A stretch of DNA of 64,000 nt from Strobilurus pachycystidiatus (lineage: Eukaryota; Basidiomycota; Agaricomycetes; Agaricales; Physalacriaceae): positions 992,001-1,056,000 of the forward strand of contig JAHLMK010000002.1 in NCBI GenBank assembly GCA_019915135.1, written 5' to 3'. Position numbers and translations under genes: made by a program. The stretch's first letter is position 1, and each line of letters opens with the position of its first letter. The notes below the pieces were generated by a model. It was not told the origin of the DNA. It saw only the letters and a program-made list of their open reading frames with translations, and searched no databases. Positions 54,816 through 64,000 of this stretch are shown in pieces.

Positions 54816-57613
54816 TTATTCGTCGGATATCTCTTGTACAGACAGTAATGCATCCAACTCATGTAGTCGTGACTGCCATTCGTCCACCTCTTTCAACTTG
54901 GTTTCGAGACTGGCTATCTCTCTGTCGATGCCCATTCGTTCTTCAGCCGTCCCAACCTTGCTCAGGGTCCAGCCCGCGGAGCCATCACCTCTAATTGTCA
55001 AGAGTTGGGTGTGATATTTGGCAAGAGATGGCCTAGGGGTGGTCAGACTCAATGAGTCTAAAGATGGCTGGAACATATTACATAATTCTCCTACCGTAAC
55101 GAAATCGTGATCAAGGTGATACCTTTCGATTTGAGGTGTTCGTACATACGGCCCTCGACGTCGCTAGACACAGCGCTTGTGCATTCTGAAAGGTCGATTT
55201 GTAATCTATCAGATGGTCTACGTTTGCAAGTCGAGAACTTACCATCTAGAACGGCAAACTGGGGATGATGGTAGAACACTCGGGCCAGACTCATCTGGTT
55301 GACCGTGAAGAAGAGCAGCTACAGCAGAAGTAGTTGAGACGTACCCTCTGTTTCTCCCCGCCACTCAAGACGTCTCGCCACTCCTTACGCGTTGCCCAGC
55401 CGCCCTCTCTCTCCGGGAGATACGACAAATACACCATTTCCAAAATATCGCGAAGGTCCTTTTCAGACTTTCCAGACTCCAAGAACTCCGCGTACGAATG
55501 CGGGTAGATCATCTGGTCAAGTAGACTGCCCGTAACCATATAGGCGCGTTGTGGCACGACGAGCACATTAGGACGACCTGAAATCGGTGGCGGACGCTTC
55601 AAATACGAGTCCTCGCCACCTTGAGGGGCCCAAAGGCCAGCCAAGACACGAGCAACAGCAGTCTTGCCGACCCCGTTACTTCCCGTAATCATGAGGTGCT
55701 CCCCTTCACGAAGAATGAAAGACAAATCCTTGACCAGGGCTGTCTCTTCTTTGATAGAGTTACTGCCATCATCTAGAAGCTTTACCGAAGGTATTCCAAC
55801 GTCCACATGGGACATTTCAATGGTTCCGATTTCGGTCCCCGTAGCAGATGGAAGCGGTGGGAGGCTGTGAAGGGTGGAGAGAAGGGTGTATAAGCGCGTG
55901 GTAAGGCCTGCCAACTCGAGTAGGTCCTTGTAAGCATACATCAATCGACCACCGGCATCCGCGAGCGAGATGAGTAGACGGCGGTTAGAGATGTAGTCTA
56001 TGTGGTGGTGTTACAAGAAGTAGGAGTTCCAACTCAAGATCACTCACTTTCCGTTCTTCCGGCAATGGCTTCGTCTGAGCGAGCTTTGTCTGATGCATCA
56101 GACACTTGTCGATTTCGCCTGGTGAATAGAAGAGGGACAGCTATGAGGACATAACCAGCAGCCGACCAAAGATATTTGATGACGAAGTCTTCGGTCCACT
56201 CGTACATGATGCGAATCTTTGTACCATGATTCAAAGATCACGTCGTGGGGAGGAACACAACACACTCACCTTGTATATCGAATTGACGTGCTTGATCAAT
56301 CGCATATAGGCGCCCGTAAGAATGCTCTTCTCCCGCCCACCACCGTCATAGAAGCTATCAGAACAGGTCAGATAGAGATGAGAGTCGAGTATTGGGAAAC
56401 CGTACGCGACTTCTTCTCCTTCGCGCCCGACTCTGCCCATACCTGCGCGGTATTCTCCCTCTAACCTGGCTTCCACGGCGGCCAACTTGCCAAATGCAGG
56501 AGTTACAGCACGTAAAATCGTGACGGTAGCATAATAGTTTCCAAACAGCAGGAGTGTCCCGCGGAAACCCAAGGACCGAGAAAGTTGACTAGTAAACAGG
56601 ATGAGATCCAGAGATGGTTTCAGCACATTTCCACTGTAAGGATGCGTATATGAGGTTCTAGACCTTTATACAAGATGAATTCGAACTTACTATAGAACAG
56701 ACAAAGACTCTGCCCAGGCTTCAACATCGGCTGTGATGTATTGATCAACACCGTCCAGGCCGGAGCGATAGTAGCGAAGGTCCGGGCTCGAGGAGAGGTA
56801 GAGGTCATGCGTATACCTAGTGAGACGCGTCCTGAGTTTGAGGGACAGCTTGGATTGAAGGTGGCGGATCTAATGCGAGTTGATGAGAACGGCGGTCCGT
56901 GAGGGGTTGCTGTCAAGGACATCTTACCATGGAGTTGGTGTACGTGCTGGGAATAGCGAGAAGGAACCACATGCCTAAGCCTTTCAAGAAGCCACGCAGA
57001 TCTGCTTTCACCTATAGCATCATCAACATTGGAGCAAAGAGTTCAGTTGCCAAGATCACGTACCAGGTCCCGGACGATGATTCCATCCAGCTTCGCAACA
57101 GCGATGCTGAGCACCGTTCTCAAGATGAGGAATATGGAATGTAAGGCGACGATAAAGGCTTCCTTGGATCCGATACTGGGGATAGCCACTCTGAACAAGA
57201 TGGCGCGTAGCTGGCGAAAGAAAGTTGCGTCGATATTTGGTTTGACGGAGGAAGGAAGGGGCGGGAAATATGGTGCATCTGATGCAAACTTGGCTGGAGT
57301 AGTAGGTACAATTTTGACCTGTGAACCGTTACAAACATTGTTGCCGGTGTTAGAAACATCGTACCTTGGCAACCTGTGAGTCGTATGGCACTAGGAGCGT
57401 CTTGCTTCCATCTGGTTCTTTCCTATAAACCTCTTGGAGCGTTCGGAGAAGGTCCTCTGCTGATAGTGGCTTCTTGATGCTGGGTGTAAGGAGTGTTGCA
57501 AGTGCGTTCCTTGGTATGTCGATGGCGCGCGACCTAAGCACTAAGACGGCGGCCAACATGAGCACTGAGACGCGCTGAGATGGCCATCTAGTCGGCTTGG
57601 AAAATATCGTCAT
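54816..57613 (-). CDS. Peroxisomal ABCD-type fatty-acyl ABC half transporter
   Basis: Half transporter of the ABCD family (yeast Pxa1/Pxa2, human ALDP), importing long-chain acyl-CoA into peroxisomes. Eleven exons (57365-57613, 57064-57318, 56928-57011, 56691-56869, 56406-56633, 56270-56354, 56048-56216, 55345-55997, 55243-55294, 55095-55185, 54816-55032) give 753 aa. The membrane domain holds the family segments [25 protein letters not shown] and the EAA-like loop [11 protein letters not shown]. The nucleotide-binding domain has Walker A GSNGVGKT (about 522-529), [20 protein letters not shown] (Q-loop region), signature LSGGEKQR (about 627-634), Walker B FAVLDECTSA split by an intron, and switch region ITISLRPSL, where the usual H-loop histidine is replaced by Arg (ISLRP; many ABCD proteins have ISHRP). 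All ten junctions keep phase. Confidence 0.94.
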
Positions 57614-57940
57614 CCCACTGTGTGTGGTTCAGACTTTGGGTGGAAAGAGGAAGCAACAGGCTCATGACACGAGTAGGGTTAATGGCGGTGATGTCCACGC
57701 GGGGCAGTCGACACATGTGATTTCTGAATGGATTTACAGTGTACACTCGGTAGCTTACGGCTAACTCGACTTCCAGCTCCAGACCTCCTCTAGCGCAAAC
57801 ACAACGACTGCCATGAATTCACTTTCGTACGTATATTCCTCCGAGCATACGCGGTACTTGTACATTACAATAATATACTTGATTGGTTGTCTTTCACTTG
57901 GCTTTCAGTTCCTTCAAGTTCAACTTCGCGCGTGGTGCCT
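57614..57940. other. Intergenic
   Basis: 327 bases upstream of the ABCD gene and downstream of the LRR gene, both minus. No feature seen. Confidence 0.45.
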
Positions 57941-60441
57941 TTATTTCCTCTCCGACCTCTCGAGCCTTCCGTTGAAGTGGGGCTTGATCACAGACATACT
58001 ATTCGTTCTTCGTCCTCGTTTCGCCTGTCCTGTCCTATTCCCAGCAGCCGCTTTTTCTGCATCAGGTGTTCGAACCGTCGTATCACTCCGCCTCCGGCCC
58101 TGTCCTCTACGACCGAAAGAACTAGGAAAACTCGTCGACAAGGAGGGAGTAAGCTGACATGGAATCATATCTTGCTCGGGAGATACATCTGAACGGGGTG
58201 GAGTGAGTGGGATAATGGGCGAAGGCGGTGAAGCGAAATCAGTATCGACAGTTTGCTTCGGCGAGTCAAGGATCTGCGCAGAAGCCGCCAAAGGTGTTTT
58301 CGAGTGCCTGCTGCCAGTATGTTTCGAGTTCTTGCGGGTTGCCTTTTCGGCGACTTGCATGCTATACAACGCTCCCAGAGTCTCAGCGGTCTCTCCTATC
58401 CAAGCGTGCCCAGGTCGCTCAACTTCGTTCCATGATATAATGTATTCCCCTGATTGCGTGGCCTGTAGTGCGGTCCAAATATCGTTCGCGAAGGTTGGAG
58501 GTGTGTAGTCAATAGAAACATTAGCGCCTGTTTTCGTGGACTTGATAGGCCGATGAGCAGTCCAGGTTCCGCGACCATACTTCCCAGCCCACTCTAGCAA
58601 ATGGTCAATGAGAAAGCTACCTCAAAGCCACCCATGTATGACTCACCCAGGGTCTGCAACTTAGGACAGCGACGAATGAACCTTTTCACGTCTCGTACGA
58701 GTGGCATCGATGGATCTGAGCTTTCTGTATGCGCCGAAGTGTGCAATGATTGAACAGAGCCGGTACTACTTGAGTGAGGCAGTATAGTCTGGCTCTTCAG
58801 AGTAGGAGAGGAGGTCGGTGTTGGAAGACGATGATGTGCATGAGGAGGTAACGGAATGGGCGGATTTCCCGGTGCGTGCTGCGGATTGACGGATACACGA
58901 AGAGTAATCAGACTCGTAAGGTTTGCGAAGGAAGAGGTCATCCCAAAGAGTCTGTTGAAAGGGGCGTCGAGACAAAGTTGTATGTGCTGAAGGTCATGAG
59001 TGGCAAAGAACGTGGGAGGTGAGTAGGAAGGAACCGACTTCAAGTTTCAGGCAGCTATCCAAAATCATTTTCAGATCAGAGATAGAGCACATCCAGAAAT
59101 CGCATTTGAGAGTTGTCAACGCTAAGTTTCTGCCGACGAACGAAGTCTTCAGCTGTTCTGGAAGTGATCGGAGGGTAACAGCTTCGTCCAACTGTGGAAG
59201 ATGCTGATGGTGGAACAGAGCGATTGGAGTTTCTCTGCGAGTAATGGAGAATTCACTAAGGTTTCTCAAAGGGAAGTTTTCCAAAGATAGCAGATGGTCA
59301 GTACTCCAAGAATGACACGGTCCTGTCTCCGAGACCGTGACCACGAGGCTTCTTAAAGCTTGCGGCGGTGTCTTGAGCTTCGACCAAAGGTTACGACTCA
59401 GACGACCTATACAAAGAGGTGAACGGAAGTGGAGGTACAATGAGGAAAATTCACCTTGAACTTCGTCTAAGCTCAAATGCTCAAGAACATCGCAACCTTC
59501 CAGAATCGCCAATAGTCCTTTATCTGTGAGCTTGGTCCCACTCGTCGAGAGTCTCAGACTCTGAAGTCTCCAGGTATTCTCGACGATCGCTTCGCAAAGT
59601 GAGTCGTCCAGCCAAACGAGGTCAAGGGATAGGTCCTCAATAGCTAGAGGCGCATCTTGCCCGTGGCTCCGCATCAACTCCACGAATGCGCGTGAGCCTG
59701 TTTGAGACAGGAAGGACAGATGAATCGTCGTTAAAGGAAGAGATTTGAGCAAAGGGAGAGAAGGAGCGTCCCAATTACGAATACGCTTTCGCGACACGAG
59801 AGGAGGCAGGGATGGGTGATATGAAAATGCGGTGAGTCTTGGATTGCACGTCGAGAGTATCTTTGACAATTGAGGGCTGATGACAAAGTCTCGAGTGTTG
59901 AGCGAGACGCACCTCACATAGACTATCAGGAGGACATATGGGACTGTTCCATTCGATTTCCTCCAGATTAGCGCATACCGTGAGTAACCACTCTAGATGC
60001 TCAGCGGTTATAGGTGTATGCGACAAGAGCTCGCGGTTAGCGTCGCTGTCTGTTTGGGCCGACGAAGAACGCTCAGTGTACGAGGATGGGGTGCAAATGA
60101 TAAGTTTCTTGACTGATGGGGAGTATATGTGGGATCTTATCAGGATGGGAGTGAGCAGGGATCGAGAGCAATTCAGCGAGAAGAGGCGGTCGTCGTCCTC
60201 GAGGATCAACGTGTCAAGCGATATACGGACAACCGACGCGTGTAAGCGCTTTCCCAACGACGATAAAAAGATTGCTCTTGCGGATGGAACAATTTGGACA
60301 ACGGTGTACACAAGTCCTGGCGAGGTAGTTAGTGTGTAAGCCCTAGTCTAGGTTCCGACTTTCCAGGAAGTAACAAGACTTACGGTCCAGCAGGTGATCA
60401 GGGAAAACGTCGAGACTGACCAGCTTTACGCTCTCATGCAT
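57941..60441 (-). CDS. Leucine-rich-repeat protein, F-box/LRR-like
   Basis: Six exons (60384-60441, 59913-60316, 59455-59860, 59039-59406, 58647-58986, 57941-58593) give 742 aa. The first ~480 residues hold irregular leucine-rich repeats of about 25 residues, such as LQSLRLSTSGTKLTDKGLLA, ILEGCDVLEHLSLDEV, and LRNLSEFSITRRETPI, the style of fungal F-box-associated LRRs; a clear F-box itself is not visible, and the N-terminus (MHESVKLVSLDVFPDHLLDR) is short. The C-terminal ~190 residues are Ser/Pro/Arg-rich and end in a basic patch. If an F-box is absent this may be a stand-alone LRR scaffold. All five junctions keep phase. Confidence 0.78.
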
Positions 60442-60803
60442 GTTGGCTGGTGTGAGAAGAACGAAGTGGGCTCATATAACGTCGGAGGAAAGTAGGCTGG
60501 CCCGCCTTGAGCGCAGCTGAAAGAGCGAAGCACGATGACGTCACGAATTCCCCAACTGTTATTATAATATTTTACCCAAAAATCCTCCGTAACAAAAGTC
60601 CGACCATTGTAAACTGGCATATAGGACAAACAGCAGAGCAAAAAGCGTGCTGTGATGATTAGACTGGTCTATAATGTGATACTCCGAGTGTAGTAAGGCG
60701 CGTGGCGGTATGGCATGAGCGAAGGATGGGATGCGATGATGGTCATGGAATAGCAAACAAAGCGATATATGGACAGTGCAAAAGACCGAAGATGTCCGTT
60801 CAT
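60442..60803. other. Intergenic
   Basis: 362 bases upstream of the LRR gene and downstream of chitin synthase, both minus. No feature seen. Confidence 0.45.
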
Positions 60804-63800
60804 TCAAAACCTCGTGGAGGGATCTAGAGGACCAAGGGGTCCGTAACGACCTGGCCCAGTCCCGGTTTGCTGTTGCGTCCAGGCTGCGTTTCCACTGGTC
60901 GGTGAGGTCGGTGAGAGCATATTCACCGGCCCATTCGAGCCATTGACTGGCGATCCCGATCTCGACAGAGAGGAGTATCCATCGCCACCAAAATTTATCA
61001 GTTGAGCGTTGCCGTCTGATAGTTGATATCGTGGCGCTTCCGCTTGTTGTCGGGGCCGATCATCGAAACCCGTTTCCAGCATGGCTTCCAGCTCAGCGCC
61101 ATCGAGCGTCTTCGCCGACTGTAGTTTGTCATCTTCGGGAAGAAGAAGACCGACAGGTGGAGGTGGATATTGTGCGTTGTGCTCGTTGTATCCACCGATT
61201 TGAGCACCCCACTGATCATCCTCAGAGGAAGTGATAGACATGGTGTCAGAACCATCATACTGGCTTCTGACGTCTGAGCGTGCCGTGAGAAGATCCCCAT
61301 CACCAGCGTTGTAACCGGATGGATGCGCCCGTTCAAAGTCGCGGCGACGGCGCTCCTCTCTGCGAATTTTTCGGAGCCGTGAGCGCTCCCAGTCTTCCCA
61401 TCGTCGTAAGGGTATAGCCTCGCCGTTAAACTTCCCCTTCGAATCGCCATGGCCTGTATCTTTGGCTTCGCCTTCAACCTTTCTGTACGATGGTCAGCGT
61501 AGGGCGATGGAAGGAGCAGCACCACGTACCGGGTTTCCCCCCATGAGAAATCGTCGAAATGCCAGAAGGCGTATACCGGAAGAACGAAATTCCAAATTGG
61601 AAGAGCGATGAGATACACCAGCATCCACATAACGTAGACCACTTTGCGTGTCGTGATCAAGATGAGGACAGCAGGTAAACCCAACACAGCGATCAAGAGC
61701 ATCAGCGGAATCGCCTCTTCGAATGTTCTCGGAGGGTCAAGAGCCATGCTCACAATCAGCATGAAGGTCAAGGAAATGGCAATGGGGAGTACGACCGTTC
61801 CAACCAAATCCATGAACACAACGAACTGCATACTGAAGCAGAACGTGCCACAAAGATTGCGAACGAGGACAAGCTCCATGAGATTGTGAATGGTGGAGTT
61901 GATCCATCGACGACGCTGGGAAAGAAGGATGGAGAAGGTTTCGGGAACGATGGTTCTACACCGAGCTTGAGGAAGAAACATCATTTTACGGTTTGGGAAG
62001 GTCCGCAGAAGGATGGTGGTCAGGAAGCGATCTTCTCCAAGTAGGAGCAGATTTTTCTCGTGTAGGGTGGTTACTTCGCTTTGACTGTACTCCTTGACGA
62101 TTTCGGGCTTTATGATCAAAGGCACCCAGTCATCGCCCGTCGAGCGACGCGCCTTGAGTCGGAACATGGAGAAGCAACCGGGTAAACAGGAGACACCACC
62201 AAAGACGGATTCGAACGCCTTCGCTAGGTGATGCGAGATGAAGTATTCGAAGACCTGGATAGCGGTGACCCAGGATTGTCGTTTGTTGGCTATCCGTGTC
62301 TCGCCACAGACGCCCATGATCATCTGATCGTGGTGCATGCAGTTGACAAGATGGCCCAAGGATGACGGGTAGACTTTGGTATCGGCATCAACCTGTATCC
62401 AGATTAGCTTGCATTTAACTGTGGCGACTAGAAATACCTACCATGAGACAGACTTCAAAATAATCCGGAGTGACTCCCATAAGGATATGAATTTTTCGGA
62501 ATAGATCGAAGTCAAGAGGGGACATCCGGTCATTATAGGTCACTCTTGAGAAGAAGTTCATGAGGATGAGCTGACTGTCGCGTTTCCCTCTGTTTCCCGG
62601 TTTCTTGTCTTTCGCAGCCTCTTCTTCCGTGCCACATTTGACGACAATGACCGTCGGTGTCCGCCGGCCAGCAGTCGCTTGAATTGCATTGAGAACATGG
62701 ATGGAAGGAAGCCCGATAGTGACGTACTGTAATGTCCTGCATAGACCATTGCCCTGTTCTGCGACTTTGCGCCTGATCCCACAGCCGAGTACAACATGGG
62801 CATAGGATTGCCAAAACGTGGGTCGGCATCGAGCAAACCAACGCAGATATCTGGTGTACTCATTTTCTCTCCGGCTCCAGTAATCATACCATCAGCGACG
62901 ATGAAAAGGAGCTTGCGCTGATCGCTGTAAGTGGTCGAGGAGATAGAATCGCAAGTTGTCCGCAGCGACTCCTCTCCTTCCGAATAGCAAGTCACTAGAC
63001 ACACAGCGAAAAGCTCGCGACCAATTTGCGCCAAACTCATGACAGGAGCGACCGACCCGTCCGAAGAGGAGTTTGTGAGGGTGGTAGATGAGGACGAAGT
63101 GAGGGAGCGTGCAGATTTGTTTGGGCCGTTCTTGTTCAACTTGCGCGTTGCGCCACCAGGAGCAGCCCAAGGGGCGGTCCCATTCCTATTGTCGACAGAA
63201 ATATTGGCACCTTCTGGCATGACTGCTGGACTGATGGCAGATCTGTCCAAATCCCTGCTACTGGGTGGTCCGGCTAAGCGTTCAGATAAGAACCAGTTGA
63301 AGATACAAGCCATGACGAAGCGGACAAGGACAAGTCCGAGAATGACGAAGAGGCCGGCATAGAGGAAGATGGAGGAGATGAAACAGCCTGGAGTGATCTT
63401 GTCGATGTTGCCAGCGTAATATCGCTGCTTCATACAATCCATTGCTGATTGGAGGTCGGTGCGACTGGCAAAAAGGCGGGTACCGTCTTTGCCGTAAGAA
63501 GTGTCCTGATCAAAGAGGAGGGTACGAAGGGCTGCGTCAGCTGCGTCGGACGGTATGGCGTTGGGATGAAGATTGATGTAACCCGTCATATTGAGGACTG
63601 CGCCATCGAGGACAATATAGTTGTCAAGAGCTGCGACCTGCTCCCATGAATATCCAACAAGGAAGCCCGCCCCCGTGAAACCGAGGGTGCTGAATGTACT
63701 GGAGGAGTTCAACGCTCCGAGGGAGCAGGGATTGGTGGTGCTGCAAGGCTCGTCCAGAGCGACGCGGAAACTCAGAGAGGTGCACTTGGTGAACTGAGAC

Positions 63801-64000
63801 GCACTGCGGGTGAAGAGATGTGTGATATCCTGCCCGGACTCCGCTGTTGCGAGAGAAGAGAACGAGACGCCAGCCTGGTCGATGGCCGACGTTACGTTAT
63901 AGAGGACTCCCTGTACTCCGAGCGTGCCTGCGTCCGTGCCGACTCGCATGTATGCGGTGTTGCTGCTGTCGGTCTGTGGGCATAACACCTTCTGGAACCC
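60804..64000 (-). CDS. Chitin synthase, class IV (Chs3) type, N-terminus beyond window
   Basis: Processive glycosyltransferase that polymerises GlcNAc from UDP-GlcNAc at the plasma membrane. Exons seen: 62728 to the right edge, 62442-62677, 61530-62392 and 60804-61482; 1016 residues are visible and the frame is open at the edge. N-terminal side: a cytochrome-b5-like segment [13 protein letters not shown] and a membrane helix [18 protein letters not shown], as in class IV. Catalytic motifs: [50 protein letters not shown] (the ED motif) and the QRRRWINST product-channel motif, followed by several helices. The C-terminal ~230 residues are Ser/Gly/Pro-rich. All three visible junctions keep phase. 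Class is inferred from the b5-like part and overall layout. Confidence 0.93.

Noticed and set aside
54703..55014. Plus-strand frames over the ABC transporter 3' end
   Set aside because: They overlap a well-supported minus-strand exon with the conserved ABCD C-terminus.

Overview
The window is nuclear DNA of a filamentous basidiomycete, most likely a mushroom-forming Agaricomycete. Genes are dense and on both strands, and almost all are cut by 45-60 nt GT-AG introns with short CT-rich tails and CTNA-type branch points. Several protein families also point there: a macrophage-activating-glycoprotein-like GPI protein, fungal TRP/FLC and chitin synthase genes, and decayed kinase-like sequence of a kind I associate with basidiomycetes. 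I assembled exons by hand from splice signals and reading-frame phase; nearly all multi-exon models close without a frame break.

Layout. 1-4140: partial cysteine synthase (-), an Arf6-type GTPase (-), and a Psr-type NIF/FCP phosphatase (+). 4718-12541: a coiled-coil protein (-), a membrane protein (-), a 927-aa protein whose N-terminus looks like the TPP1/Tpz1 telomere OB fold (-), and a polyQ bZIP factor (-). 13061-18175: a second Psr-type phosphatase (+) with the same 3' exon lengths as the first, a single-pass membrane protein (-) and a Ser-rich protein (+). 18341-23184: ribosomal protein uS5/RPS2 (-) and ornithine decarboxylase antizyme (+, decoded by a +1 frameshift at TTT-TGA), with a 2.3-kb CACTA-type transposon inserted between them. 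23216-23920: kinase-like pseudogene (-).

24564-41307: DUF1771-Smr protein, Cys-rich membrane protein and a proline-rich protein (+), MAG1-like GPI protein (-), bleomycin hydrolase and a single-pass membrane protein (+), J-domain protein and TRP/FLC channel-like protein (-), ATP synthase OSCP and an ICMT-like methyltransferase (+). 41596-52503: Mgs1/WRNIP1 AAA ATPase (+), a membrane protein with an internal repeat (-), pyroglutamyl peptidase with a disturbed first exon junction (-), eIF3c (+), an unresolved coiled-coil gene (+) and an SRPK-like kinase (+). 52714-64000: dual-specificity phosphatase, small hypothetical protein, peroxisomal ABCD transporter, LRR protein and a class IV-type chitin synthase running off the right edge (all -).

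The genes are mostly unrelated housekeeping functions. The most notable points are the antizyme frameshift with the transposon in its 5' region, the candidate shelterin subunit, and the duplicated phosphatase. I saw no rRNA, tRNA, CRISPR or prokaryotic features.
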